Below are positions 46,025 through 59,210 of a stretch of 64,000 nt of DNA, one piece after another. Under the pieces are notes generated by a model. The model was not told where the DNA came from, did not search any database, and saw only the letters and a list, made by a program, of their open reading frames with translations. Position 1 is the first letter of the stretch; every line of letters begins with the position of its first letter. Both the position numbers and the translations under genes were made by a program. Origin of the DNA: Lumnitzera littorea (taxonomy: Eukaryota > Streptophyta > Magnoliopsida > Myrtales > Combretaceae); assembly GCA_024138015.1 (NCBI GenBank), contig JAMXBB010000011.1, positions 79,612,316 through 79,676,315 of the forward strand, written 5' to 3'.

Positions 46025-47991
46025 TGTTGATGAGTAAGCCAAATCAAGTCAACTATGAACCTATATTTCTTTCTTTATTTGTATAAGAAAAATAAGACAA
46101 GAATTGGGAATTCGATCCTACTATTCGGTTGGTAAAATGTACCATCCCCTTGGTAGGTCCACCATCTAGACAGTATTAAAGGGTTCATTATTTACAAAAT
46201 ATGCCATGCAACAATTCAAATGATGGTTAAGCTACCATCTAAACTATAGATCTCAATGAATGAATCTTAAAACAAATTTTACTTATTTTCATTCTCTAAA
46301 CTTTGCACTTATTTGCCATTATGTCAGTGATTACTTAAGAACTTTCAATAGGGTTTTAAAGTTTATTCACAAATAGCTTTCATCATGTATTCTCTCTCTA
46401 GTCAAAACTTCTCTTGAACTTATGATTGTTAAGTGATCCTGTCTTTCCCTAATCCTTGTGTTCTTATCAATAATTTCATGATTGCGGTGTGTCCATTACT
46501 TAGAAATCAAGAGTAATATCAATTTCTATTTAACACCCTATAAAAGCTTTAGTGATCATGGATCATATAATTATCGATTCGATTATAAACTCAGTCTATA
46601 TTTGATTTTAGTGCATTATATCTATTATCATTTACTTTAGTATCCCTTTATTTCTCGCATTCAAACACAAAACCCTGAAAATATAAAAAACACTAGCCTT
46701 ACTTGATTAGCCACATCCCATCAGTTTATGTACAAGCTGGAGTTTCTGAGTTTATATACATGATATTTAATGGTATCAAAGATATGGTTTGATGCACTTA
46801 AGCAACTTCAACTTGTTCTACAATTAATTCAATGACATTAGTTGGTTTGAGTTGAAATAGGTAGTTGTTGGTTATTGTTATTGTAAGTGTTGTAAAGTCT
46901 TTGTTGCATTATAGTGTTATACTTGTTGATGAGAAGTGATTGGTTGTGTTGAATTAAAGTTTTTAATGTGAAAGGAGGATTGTTTATTGTATTGAAGAAT
47001 TTGTTTATACATTATTGGAAATGAAGCTTGCTAGGTGTTCTTACCAAAAGAGTTGCAGTTGTGAGTTAAGTTGAGGAAGAGGAATGGCTTTATAAAATAA
47101 TGAATGACCAAGAGAAAGTGGTGAGTGAGTAACCTTTGAAGAAGTTAGAGGAATTGAAGAATATAAGGTTGTGCACATCGTGGATGAAGTAGAAGTTAAT
47201 ATCATTGAATCTAAAATTGCGTAATGGTTGCCATTGTTAAATTTGCAAAGAAACTTGAGTGAAATTGTTAAACATGATCATTTCGTTAGAAGGTCACTCA
47301 TTACTATAAAGAGAATCTTAAATTTTCATGATTCAACTTAAAAACCCATTGGTACATACATGAATAGAGCCTATGGTCCTCTAAATCCTGTAAATGTAAT
47401 TGGTCTAGCATGTGTTGTGTAGACAAGGATCAAGTTGTTTCTAAAGCTAAGTATTAAATTTTCTAGGCAATATGAGTAAGTCATGAATGAAGACCCTTAT
47501 TTAATGTTACTACAAATGTATGAAGATCAATTAACTTTCATGAGTTTGGTTGATCATAAGCACATGATAGTGGATGGAACTCTGGATATTTTTAATATTT
47601 CTATTTTGGTTGAACAGTTACTATGTTTCTCCTTTCCTTTCTTGCAAGTTCACATTTGATCTTAAAGGATATATAATTATTCAACCTTAAGATTTTGGTT
47701 TAATTTTTAACCACCATGAGATGATACAATTATAGGACCACGCTTTGTATAAAGGCCTAAGCCATGATTGTTAACCCAAATGTTAGGGAATGGATCAAAT
47801 CAAGTCAATGATAAACCTATATTTCTTTCTCTAATTGTATAGGACTATCTCCATCTTTAGCATCATTTACACCTATATCCCTTTATTTATCTCATGTAAA
47901 CATAAAATCCAAAAGTATAGAAGCACTAGCTTTGCTTGATTATCTGTATCCCATCACTTTGCATATAAGTAAGCTTCCTAATTTGTATACA
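46025..47991 (+). mobile_element. Small deleted LTR element
   Basis: The left LTR-like block (46,025-about 46,760) starts TGTTGATGAG and ends TTATATACA. The primer-site-like TGGTATCAAAGAT follows at 46,771. The right block (47,781-47,991) starts TGTTAGGGAA, shares CAAATCAAGTCAA..ATAAACC, CCTATATTTCTTTCT and the CATCCCATCA region, and ends TTGTATACA. It is much shorter because its middle is deleted. The internal region of about 1 kb has no recognisable gag or pol. No clean target duplication. Confidence 0.55.
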
Positions 47992-47999
47992 TGAAAGTT

Positions 48000-48940
48000 C
48001 TTCATGTTTTAGCTCATTTATTAGTAACCATTCATATTCAACATGTCATTGTTTCTTGAGCTGATCTAGCTAATGGTATTTGATCCATAGCTTCAAATAC
48101 TATTTACATCAAGTGATAGATCCATAGAGTTACCACTTCTTACTAAATTCTCAATGTATGATAGTTATAAAAACTATTCCTAAGAACCATCTTTCCTTAA
48201 AAGGCCTTAGTGGCAATATACCTTCCTAACGCTTTGTCCTAACTTCCTTTCCCACTTAAATGACAATTGTAGGTTAGTCTATAGCTTGGTATCTTACCCT
48301 ACTTGATGATATAGGGGTCGTATGACCTATCCTCTAACCTTAACTAACCTTTCCTCCTAATGTCCGAATCTACTTGAATGGCACTTATTAATTGGTCCAT
48401 AACTATATGCTTTACTTTAAATTAATAATAGGTATCTAGCAACAAGCAATTCAACTATCAAGGAATAAGCAATTCATATAATTAAGTCAAACCATCTTAG
48501 ATCTATATCATATATGTAGTTAAAAAAGAAATAATACTAGCCCAAAATATTGTAACAACCATCATCTGAAAGTACGAGGCATGAGATCAATGACACACCT
48601 TTATCGAATCAAATAATACCTTCAACTTAAATTTGAAGTAGATAGTCAACTATTAAGACATGACTACTTTTATTGTTGAAGGCCAAAAAGCACATAAAGA
48701 AGGGAATTTTATAACTAGTCCCTAGTATGGTCAACCATTCTTCCTCATATATGACTAAATATTGAATATTGGGTCATAACAAAAACCTCCCTCCAAGAGG
48801 AAGTTCAATATAATATTCTCATCATTCATTCAACTAAATTTTCTTAAACCTTGAACCTTGACTTCACATTTGAGTTCAATAAAATGGACTAACAAAAAAT
48901 CTTAAAAAACACTACTCTCCAATCATGTTTAGTGGATTGA
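48000..48940. other. Spacer, no gene recognised
   Basis: AT-rich, no long open frame, no repeat structure I could support. Confidence 0.4.
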
Positions 48941-48950
48941 AGTTATGGCT

Positions 48951-49349
48951 ACAAACGAGTTGAGTCAAGATGATACAATGCCAAGCTCAAGCTCAACTCA
49001 AAATCTTATAGTTCGAGCTCAACTAGAAATGGCATTCAATAAAGTCAAACTCAACTCAATTAAACTCATTTGAGCTAAATTTATCTAAAAATATATTTTC
49101 TTCTATTTAGAATAATATTAATATCAAAACTTGACTCATATTCAACTAATAATTATACTTGATTCGAGCTTGATTAGGTTTGCGAGCTAATCAAGCTAAA
49201 TACTATGAAGTTTAAGCTTGTCTCGATTAACTAGTCGAGTAGCTTGAGCTTGGTTTCAATCAACTTTTCTCGAGTCAAACTTGAGAAAAGATTACATCAA
49301 ATTTGAGTAGTTTCATGAATAGTTTGATTTGATTATACTCCTAACTAAA
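48951..49349. mobile_element. Decayed TIR element rich in GAGCTCAA words (hAT-like)
   Basis: It starts TGGCTACAAACGAGTTGAGTC and ends TTTGATTATACTCCTA, whose complement starts TAGGAGTATAATCAAA. The dense GAGCTCAACT / CAAGCTCAAGCTC interior resembles the element at 25,830-26,440. Confidence 0.45.
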
Positions 49350-50450
49350 CCCATTTCAACCTGGACTTCAACAAGAGTAAAATTCCAACTCTCATTAACA
49401 CCTTCATACACATTAACTTCTATGACTCCCTATTGGCTTTAATCTCTCATCCCACCTTGAATACAATTTTTAAACAATTTTCAATATTATATTTGAATAT
49501 TAAAAGACAAATATTCCTCAAGTCAGTCATTTCAAATCGAAATGCATATAAATTTTCCAATACATCGAAAAAAAAAATTAAAAACCCATTAAGTAAGGAT
49601 GAGAAATATTAGCGCTCTTGAAATTCTCCTTAAGATTTCATCGCACTTTCTTTTTATTAAGGTCATTGGTTAAACAGTCCACACTCAATCAACCAACTTC
49701 TTATAAGGATTTGAAAATTAAAAATCATTTAGACTTAGTAATATCATATTTATTGAAATTATGGATTGTTAATGTAAGCCTTATTGAATCCTCCTCCCTC
49801 GTTTTGTTTGAGAGCATCTAAAAGAGAGAGTAACTAGGTTATATTGAAATGCTCTTGGCTACTAGTGTTATTTTTCTTTTACCAAAAGGGTGAAATATCT
49901 TCAAAAAGCATCTTAGCCTTTCTTTCAGAATTGTCTCTAGATTTTTCAAAAATTTTAGTACTCGCTTGCAGTTGAAATATTTTTCTTATACTTTCTTTTG
50001 TTAATTTCGTTTAACAATTATAATATCTTCTGATGAGATTCTAATATTACATTGCATAATAGGAGTCTTAATTTTGAATGTCAAAATGTTTTATTATTTG
50101 ATTATGAAGTTGAATCTCTAACTTGAATTGAAAAAAAGAAAAGTTTTCCAATTGCATTTTTATTTTACTTTATACTTATTTTACATTCAATAATTAAATT
50201 ACACTAAGTATTTATAGTTTAATAATGATTTTTTATAATTTTTTTATTTAATGATCATAGCCTGCCATGTAATTGTTATATGACTATTTAGCACTATGCG
50301 GCACTTTGAATTTAATTTTTTTGCCAATACTGAATTTAATTATTCAGGACATGAGCTAGTATTTCATTATATTTTTTGAGGTAAAAATGGTAAGTGTTGC
50401 GTTCTAATAAATGAAAATGACAAATGTCCAACGATATTCAATGGAGCTAC
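49350..50450. other. Spacer, no gene recognised
   Basis: AT-rich; the 67-codon frame at 49,618-49,821 has no recognisable domain. Confidence 0.4.
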
Positions 50451-51335
50451 GTAAGGTGTCACTACTAGTAAACATTGCCCGGATAAATCCACAATCCATT
50501 CTTGAATCCTGCTCACATGAGAAAAGTCAACATGATCACCAAAGAAAGATATCCAAACAAGATTAGTCCAAGGACAGTGTAATAGAACATGTTATATGGA
50601 CTCTTCTTTTAAATAGAAAATACAGAGCAGATTATTTCTAATTTTCCGTTCAAATAAATTTAAATTGCACGCAACTGCAATAGAGCAAATTCTCCAGAGT
50701 TTCAGCTTAGGCATAATTTTCAAATTCCATATCAGTTTCCACAAGGCGTTCTCCGGGACAAAGGAAGAAGAAGCTCTATCACTAAACAGATTGGGCTTAT
50801 TTCTTAATAAGAATAAGTATTCAAATTTGGTCGAATATTGTCCATTCTTCACACTTGCCCAAATAACTCTGTCCCTATCAATCCCTTCACACGTTTTCAC
50901 CTCGAGGATAGCTTTCTTCTTATCTTCTGTTACAACATGTTTGAGAGCATTTAAGTTCCTAGCTGAGCCATTTTCATTTCTAATATCTCGAACACTTATC
51001 TAAGTCAAATCCCCACCAATGTTTACATTGTTAGTTTATATCTAGGTATGGTCGGTACGCAATGGTCATTAAACACACGAACCCATCCCCCAATTGACAT
51101 AAGTAGTCTTTTTCGATCACATCCCTTCCCTCTAATATACTTTGCTAGCACCAAGAGGCACCTTTCTTTCTTGCTTCTAAAAAGTCTTCCTTAGGGAAAT
51201 AGGTACTTTCTAATACCCTTACCCATAGGTCTGCAGGTATTAAGAACTCTCTAAGCAAGCTTACCCAACAAGGATATGTTAAAATATGCTAAGTCTCTAT
51301 ACTTAAGACCCCTATTACTCTTGAGTTTTGTACTT
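50450..51335 (-). pseudogene. Second LINE: ORF2 C-terminal region and zf-RVT
   Basis: Reading leftward on the minus strand from 51,335: KTQE..., ISLLGKLAWR-type decayed text, then KEDFLEARKKGAS and SILEGRDVIEKDY-like stretches (about 51,040-51,200). The open frame 50,592-50,900 follows (DRVIWASVKNGQYSTK, LWKLIWNLKIMPKLKLWRI), a typical zf-RVT domain, and finally HVLLHCPWTNLVWISFFG at about 50,540-50,600. This is the C-terminal third of a plant L1 ORF2. RT and endonuclease are missing. The + strand frame 50,665-51,003 is an antisense shadow. Confidence 0.8.
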
Positions 51336-51963
51336 CTATAATATATTTCATGAAAAATTATACAAAAATGTAGCATTTTAGATAAATTTTACAAAAATAG
51401 TATAGTGAAAGTGCACAAGTGCACGCCTTCACTGTGCATGCATTTTTTAAATTGAAGAAGCGCTACTTGAGCGCGCCTTCCTCATTACGAGGAAGTCGCA
51501 TGCTAGAAGCATGCCTTCATTTTCCTTATAAATAGCCCGATTTTAGTATTTTTCCCTTATTTTTACTTCTTCCAATTACGTAAAACCCTCAAAACCTCTA
51601 ATTTTCTCTCTTAGAACAATAGCATAGTTCTATTTTCTCTTTCTAAGCAACAGCGTTACCTTATTTTCCTTAACGCATTTGTAAGTAACCCTTGACCATC
51701 TTTATTACGCAATAATTTTTTAAAATACAAATTACATTGTTAGTACAGTTATATTTATATTGTCCATATGAAATGTAGTTAGATGATAATTTTTTTAGTA
51801 TTTATATTTTCGTAATATGCATGTTGCATTTTGTTCATTATTTATATGATAATATATAGTTATATAAGTTGTGATGGTTACATAAAAAAATATATATGTG
51901 ACTCGTAGATTGTATGTGATTTTATCGATGTATTAGTGAAGCACATATATATTTATAATCATA
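51336..51963. other. Unassigned segment inserted between LINE parts
   Basis: It begins at about TGAAAAATTATACAAAAATG and contains an island of higher GC with small inverted repeats (CTTCCTCATTACGAGGAAG, GCATGCTAGAAGCATGC at about 51,477-51,515). TATAAATAGCCC, a TATA-like box, follows at 51,528. The rest to 51,960 is AT-rich. It may be the leader of an LTR element or other transposon, but I cannot classify it. Confidence 0.4.
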
Positions 51964-52420
51964 ATATGTGATGAGACGCTTTAATGAGAAGTGAAATTTT
52001 GTAGGTGTGATGTGACGCTCCACTGAGACATGAAGTCGTGTAGATGCTTAAAATTATAGTATGTAATAAGATGCCCCATCGAAAAATAAAATTGTACGGG
52101 TGTGATGAAACACCCTATCAAAAAATGAAGTCGTGTGAGTGCTTAAAGTTATAGTGTGAAGTTATAATATATGATAAGATGTCTCACCAAGAAGCAAAAT
52201 CGTGTAGATGCAATGAGACGCCTTATCGAGAATCGAAGTCATGTGAGTGCTTAAAGTTATAGTATATGATAAGATATCCCACCAATAAGTGAAATTGTAT
52301 GGGTGCGATGAGACGTCTAACTAAGAAATGAAGCCGTGTTAGTGTTTAAAGTTATAGTATGCGATAATATGCTCCGCTGAGAAATGAAGTTATGTAGGTA
52401 CGATATGACACCCCACTAAG
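51964..52420. repeat. Minisatellite, about 95-bp unit, nearly 5 copies
   Basis: Units begin ATATGATAAGATGYCYCACC and end GTGCTTAAAGTTATAGT. Each unit contains two related half-units of about 45 bp, both with the pattern GA-GACGCC....GAAG-CGTGT-G-TG. One unit has a short extra TGTGAAGTTATAAT. Copies are 75-85% alike by eye. The array stops exactly where LINE ORF1 sequence resumes. Confidence 0.85.
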
Positions 52421-52925
52421 CAATCTTCTACCTTAATAACTTCACTAATTCGACCTCCCATTTTTCTTGCATTTTCTTCCGTAAGGAATTGCTGGGGAAG
52501 ATCATATAACTATATCCACATATTACATGTAGAAAAATTAAGATCATCCAACTTATTTGAATCCCATCTTCGCAAAATGATTGGATAAACCATCATGATT
52601 ATGGATTCAACTTAAGAATCCTTGATCAAACCTTCTCTTCATGCGAGCATATGACAAACAATAGATGAGCAATGGTTAATTTGCCAAATCTCTCTTACGC
52701 ACGTTGTAGAATAGATATAACAGCCTTCTAAACAAAATCTTTTCTAAATGATCTTCCTGATAAGATAGCATTCATATCTATTTTTTGAAACTTCAATGTC
52801 TAAAATAACAATCTCTTCTTGATCAACAAAAGATCAAAGAAAAGAAAAAAAATCCTGGACGACACCACACAGGTGAAAAGTCACCCATAAGGGATAAGGG
52901 AACTCTCACAAAGGAGAGAAAGTTT
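52421..52925 (-). pseudogene. Second LINE: 5' leader and ORF1 start
   Basis: On the minus strand, 52,925 begins TTTCTCTCCTTTGTGAGAG, parallel to the 5' end of the LINE at 45,084. About 370 bp later the text LYDLPQQFLTEENARKMGGR and SEVIKVED (about 52,430-52,530) is the DUF4283 core of ORF1. The frame breaks at 52,421, where the minisatellite starts. Confidence 0.75.
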
Positions 52926-52929
52926 TTCA

Positions 52930-53740
52930 GTTTAGTCAACTATAGACAAAACTTATACTATATTATCAATTATGCTCTTAAAAGGCCTACACTTAATTTT
53001 GAAGGCATAATAGAGGTTTTAAATAATCACATCAATATTATATTGTTGTAACCTCTCATCTAAAGAAGTTACTTGTTCACTTTGAGAAATCTACTATTCT
53101 CAACTCTTAACATTAACAAATCAAGAGTATGGGAATTGAAAACAAATTTTGGAGCCTTAGGTCATAAACAGACCCAACAGCACAATCAAGAGAAAGAATG
53201 ACAATGTATTGAAGTTCTCACAAGATAAAGTTCAAATCACTATTAAAACAAAAAAAAAAAAAAAAGAGAACAAAAAAGAAACACCACGAAGAGAAAAACA
53301 AAAATTTTCTGTACAAAAGTAAAGAAAAATATAAGATAGTTTGAGAAAAATATTGACCAATATGTTGTCCATACTTTAAGTGTCATATTATTTCTTAAAG
53401 TTACGCTAAGCAAATTTTCAAGGAACTTTTTTCTAAGTGTTTTCCTCTCTCAAGCTAGACAGTGAATATTTGTATCCCAGCAATTTTATATGTTTTTTCT
53501 TCTCTTAGGAATGACATTATGAGGTAGAATAGTTGTTTTTTTTATTATAATTATAGGACAATATTGTTTTAATCCTCTATATATATATATATATATAGCT
53601 TTTATTAGATAAGAAGCATAAGATAAAGTAGTAGCAAATTTGTAGCTTATGCTAGTACTATTTCTCTTATGCTATAGTGATAACCTCGTTTAAAGATGGG
53701 ATCCAAACAGATAAAGATGAAGAGTGGACTGACTCAGAGG
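52930..53740. other. Spacer with microsatellite
   Basis: AT-rich. A 20-base TA run at 53,578-53,597 and an A-rich run at about 53,249-53,265. No gene. Confidence 0.5.
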
Positions 53741-53743
53741 TAT

Positions 53744-56700
53744 TGTATCATGTCTCAAAGTAATACAATCATAACAGTTCTACCGTATAAACTACTTTAG
53801 AATAGAAGCTGACCTTATAATTATTATCTTAGACTTAATTTATACAAAGTGTCCACGACTAACCCGCTTTGAAGTAAACAGTTCCTAAATTAAACATATT
53901 ATTTATCTATAAGATTATGAAAAATACATATTTATACTAAAATAATATCAGTATGTTTATAAGATTTAGTAGCCTAATCATAATCTACTTAAGTAATACA
54001 TAAATTGATTCTAAAAGCTTTAAGAATAAAATCTATACTTGGAGGTTATAATTGATTCAAATTTTATATTCTTACTCCTCAAGATCTAGTAGTTGCTAAC
54101 TTTAGGGTAGTTATATGGCCGCTTTTTAGCTAGTATCTATAATAACATCTATAAGAATGTGAGCAATCAATTACTTAGTAAGTTGGAACAGAGACTTAAA
54201 ATTATATATCAAACACAAACAGAGTTATCAACCAAATTAATTAGATGCAATGCATGTATAAGCAAAAGTTATTACATGACATTATTCAATTTGTCAGGAG
54301 ATTAAAGAAATCACACTCACTTTCCAATCTGGATTAAGGAGTTTTCATATTTATGCAATAGCTCACGATCAAATCCAAGTTTATATAATGGAGACACTAC
54401 TCTTTCCGTGACTGTTTTTGAACTATTGACTTTACCCTTACTGTGACCTCTTCTCTTGTTACTTAGTTCTATTAAGGATGAATAAGGAATCCATTATGTT
54501 ATCCAGTACTATTCCTTTCGAAGAGGTTGATATTTAGTCAGAAAACCCTAAACGTTTCCCTTAATAGGTGACTATGTAGGTTCGTTTCAAACTTACAAGT
54601 CATATATTTAATTAGGTCTAGTTTAAGGTATTCAATCATTTCACACAAAACATACAAATTTCAATACAATACATAAAACTAGAATCATACAATCAAACAC
54701 AAAAATACACATACACAAGCATATGTACAAGTAAGCTATCTACAGGCATAGTCAAGTATTATCATAAGTCTCCAAATACTATAGAATAGTACTTTAAAAT
54801 ACAGTAACGTATGATCGTAACTTACCTGGATTTCTCGCTTACTCACTTAAGGTGTGACCCGTACAGGCCATCGCTGATAATCCTTATAATATAAATGTTA
54901 TTTTAATACTCATATAACTATCTCATATAGGCTTTATTTTGTAATTCTTTATGTTATCTTCAATTTATGGTTTAATTATATCTAATTATTCAGGTTTTTA
55001 AGTCTTTTACAATTATTCTCAATTTAGGATAAGTTTTGATTCGGTTTCTAAATCAATTTCTAAATTAGGTTTTAATTTAGTTTCTGATTACGAGTTTTAT
55101 ATGCAAATCCTAAGAATTTATTCCAAACCATTATGTGAAATTAATTACATTAGACTCAGGTATCTTAAATCTCGTATTTAACTTCTAACTAGTATTCTAG
55201 TTCGTATGGTACACCTAATTCTTAATTAAACTACCGATTTAGCTCTTAATGTGAAAAAAATCTACATTTTTCATATAATTATGTAAATTTATATTTCATA
55301 TTAGATTTATTATTATTATTATTATTATTATATCAATTTTGACATAATATTTTCTACTCATTAATTTCCTATATTTTCATATTACCCATTATTACCTAAT
55401 ATATACTTAATATGTACATCCCCAACACTTCAAATGTCTTCTTTCATCACCAACTAACATCTCAAAATATCTAAATACATCTTAAATTAGATTTTGTATT
55501 ATTTTGATCCTAATTTACAAAATTAACTTAAATATACCTTTTTTATCTACATATTTATTATATAGTATACATAACATATAAAACTAACCCCTCAAATTCC
55601 ATCAAAACTATGAAAAATATATTATACTCAGTAAATTATAGTTGTTATGTTTTGATCATGAGAAGTACTAAGATAGTTTAATATATATTATTTTTCGAAA
55701 TATTATTTTTCAAAATATCAATTTTTAGGTTTGATTTTGCCAAAAATTAGCTTAAATTAGGTAAATGACCAAATAAAATTATAAGATTCAAATTAAATAT
55801 TTTTAAAATCATAACTAAGCTTTAGAAGTCATTACAAATCAGATTTATTAAGAAATTTAATTAAAAATTTATTATTTCTTTCATATGAAAAACGTATAGT
55901 TTATCAAAATTTATTTTTATGTAAATTAAATATATCATATAAGAAATATGTACACAAAAAATTAGCTTGAAATAACATTATTTACTAATTTTGAAAATTT
56001 ATATAAAATTCATTAGAATCAAACATATTCTTAAGGAACCTATATAAGCACTTTTAATTTATAAAAAAAAAAAGGTTGATATTCTAATTCTATATGCAAA
56101 AATAACTAAGAAAACCAAATTTCATAATTTTTCATGCATATTTGATATTTTTACTAAATTAAACAAATTTGAAAGGGAAATTGAAACTTACCAATTGATA
56201 AGCTTCCAACCACCAATGGTGGCTTCACCATTGTTAGCACCTTTAAGCGTGGGGTCCACTGTCTAGTGGTGATGGCCGTTCCTCTGTAGGTAGTCATTAG
56301 ATGTGGGTTCCTTATATAAACCTTAAATGTACACTATTTTATCTAATTTTGCTAAAAATATTCTCTCATCTCTTCTTAGTCTCTCTCAATTTTTTTTTGA
56401 ATTCCTAAAGTCAAAAATGAATTTTAGAATGGGTTTAGGTATTTATAAAAGAGGTTTAGGGTTTCTTTTTTATTTTTAGAGGGCCAAGTGTCATTTTTCT
56501 TCTTCCATTTCCACTTTCTATTTGGCTAATTTTAATTGTTTGATTTTCTTTCTTCAATTCCCAACATTATGTGCCTCATTTATGGAATTTTCTTCATTTT
56601 TTCATATTTTTGTTGATTTTTCTTTAATTATTTAGTATTATTTTAACATATTTTAAGTAATCTCGCGTATTTTTACTTATATGTAAATATATATATGATA

Positions 56701-57009
56701 CAAAGAAATACTTTTAAATATTATTTAAATTATTTTATAATTTTTAGTGTACATATAATTTATCTCTATCACTTTGTTAGTTATTGGAATTTATTTTATG
56801 CGTTTCCAATAAATAATAGGAAATTTATATATAATTCAATATTATAATAATTAAATATTTTATTATTTATTTTTTTATATCCAAACTCGCTAGATCATTT
56901 TTATTAATATTCTTAATTTCGTCCTAAAATTTAAGATTGATCAGACAATTTACTTGATTACCCTAAGTTTTACGAATCAAACTTTAAATACTAGATTGCG
57001 GGGCTTACA
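53744..57009 (-). mobile_element. Long solo-LTR-like block, relative of 15,441-18,784
   Basis: The left edge TGTATCATGTCTC and the following CATAACAGTTCTACCGTATAAACTAC align with the left edge of the solo LTR at 15,441. Shared blocks include AGGAATGTGAG / AGAATGTGAG and CTTGTTACTTAGTTC. The right edge GGGGCTTACA parallels GAGACTTACA. Minus-strand TATAAATA near 56,445 matches the promoter position of the other copy. No target duplication was found, so the borders may have decayed. An (ATT)n run lies at about 55,308-55,330. Confidence 0.6.
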
Positions 57010-58037
57010 TGCCGCTATACATACTTATCTTGACTTTCTCTTTCTACCCATTTGCTTAATTGCATTTATATTTATTATCATTGAAATTCATTAATCTATT
57101 TGTTAATTTGATAAAATCTTTCGTTGCTTAAAAAGCTAAAAGGAAGGATTATTTTCAAAAAAACTTTTAAGTATTTAAGTAATTGATTTAATTATCACTT
57201 CTTGATTACCTCAATGAGACCTACAATAAGGAAAGCTGCTACGTTCATCCCAAGTTTGCAATCTCCAACAACATTTGAAAATGACGGGGTTGTGCAAACT
57301 TAAGAGGCAAATCTATTCAACAATTGCATGACATGAATAACAATGCAATTAGAGTATAGGTGTTGACTCCACATGATGGCTCCTTCTATTGAGAATGTCA
57401 CAATAAGGGGGGATTGATATCTTAAGGATGCTATTAAGATATTAGCCTTTATCTGACGAACAAATGGATTGCACTGGTAAACAATAATGTAGCACATTCT
57501 TTACCTCTATGAAATGTTAATATTCAAATTATTGATGAAGAAAAATGAATTCAAGTAGTATTCTAATTAAAAGTCAAAATCAATCAATGATTGAGAACAA
57601 ATGGAGAAAGGGTTTCTTAATTGCTTTCATAAAACACATTGAATTGTAGGCGTGATGTACTTTACAAACACTAAGTAGAAGAGATACAAAATTGTTGTTG
57701 GTGAGATCAACTATTGATGATTATTGATATTAGATTGTAAAGATCATCTCTTAGAAATTGTTGCACTTTAAATATGCATTGAACATATGCTTTGGTAACT
57801 TTCTCTACATATTGCATAGAGTTAAACCATACATCTTCAAAAGCCTCACCATTGAAGATATGCCTTCCTATCATATTAAGGTAAATAAATAAATAAAATA
57901 AACAAGTGTAGGCCAATTAATGCTTTCTATCTAGGGTCAGCAATTCCTGTTGACAAGTCAAGTTTCATATCTAGTTTTGAACGTTATATATTTAAAAAAC
58001 CTCAACTTGCAAAATGATTCATGTATAAATTATATTT
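57010..58037. other. Spacer, no gene recognised
   Basis: Two short minus-strand frames (57,300-57,497 and 57,707-57,916) have no recognisable domain. Confidence 0.4.
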
Positions 58038-59210
58038 GGGAAAAATTATATCAAAGGGATTAACATTTACAAATAAGTTTGAATACGAATCAATATTTTA
58101 AAAGTTTAAATAAAAAATATCATCAATCGATCATTATGATGGCATCAAATTAGTTTGACATAGCTATTAAGTGCCAAGTGGTGCTTATATGTTGGTCTTG
58201 TGACACTTATGTGGCATTTTAATAACAAATAAAGAAAAATGTATAATTATAAAAAAAGATAGACTTTTGAAAAAAAAAAGTGAAAAAAAATTTGTTAAAA
58301 TCTTATTGACACTACTACATATAATATATATAATACAATATAATTAATTAAAAATTAAAAAAAATTTATAAAAGAAAAATAAAAGCAAAAAAAAAAAAAA
58401 AAACTAGCCACTCCTTAGCTTTAGAGTAGCTAGTGCAGCCACAAAACATTAGGTGGGTAGTCACCTTCAACCTGAGGAGGTTGCATACTACCCCTCCTTT
58501 AGTGGACAATTGTCACCTCTAAAAAAATAAAAAATAGAAAAAAAAAAAAGAAATGTAAAGGAAACTAAATCGAGTTAGGAGTTGTGTAACCCATCCACTT
58601 AAGTGGTGGACGACTATCATTGCCTTAACCAAAGAAAAAAGAAAAGTGAAGGAAAATCGATCGAGTTAAGCGATTCGATCAAATTTTATTTTTTTTTCTT
58701 TAAATGACTCAATTTGTCAAGTGAGTCACAACCCACTTAGTAATTCATTATTGAATTGGCTAACCTCAAGCCTTAGGGTGGCTTTTTTTTTTTTTTTTGT
58801 AGTTTTTGCCTTTAGTTTTGTTTTTCCAAGCTTTTTCTTAATTTTTAGTTAATTATATTGTATTATGTATGTTATATGTAGTCATAGTATTAAGATTTTA
58901 ACAAAAAATTTTCTACATTTTAAAAAAGTTTTTCAAATATTTTTTTTGCTTTTTTATAATTTTATATGTTTTGTAATTTTTTTCAATATTTGTTATTAAA
59001 ATGTTATATAAGTGCCACACAAGTGTCATGTAAACGTCACTTGACATTTAATGAAAAGTTAGACTAATTTACTGTGTTATTATGGCAGGTTAAAAACATT
59101 TCTTATCAAGACCATTTATTAAAATATTAACATTTTATTTAAATTTTATTAAATATTAATATTTTATTTAAATTTACTCTAAGATGTTGATTCTCTAATG
59201 TTATTTCCCC
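58038..59210. mobile_element. Mutator-like foldback element with 9-bp target duplication
   Basis: Long terminal inverted repeats of about 400 bp run from 58,038 to about 58,440 and from about 58,760 to 59,210. Paired landmarks are AATTAATTAAAAATT against AATTTTTAGTTAATT, AAAATCTTATTGACACTA against TAGTATTAAGATTTT, and the 17-A run at 58,387 against the 16-T run at 58,783. The outer ends are GGGAAAAATTATATC and, complemented, GGGGAAATAACATTA. Flanks are ATTATATTT (58,029-58,037) and ATCATATTT (59,211-59,219), 8 of 9 identical, the duplication length of Mutator-like elements. The GC-richer loop (58,440-58,760) encodes nothing recognisable, so the element is non-autonomous. Confidence 0.75.

Noticed and set aside
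50665..51003. 112-codon + frame near 50.8 kb
   Set aside because: Antisense to the LINE zf-RVT domain, which is clearly recognisable on the minus strand.
51964..52420. CRISPR-like array
   Set aside because: Direct repeats are about 95 bp and contiguous, without unique spacers; it is a minisatellite in plant DNA.
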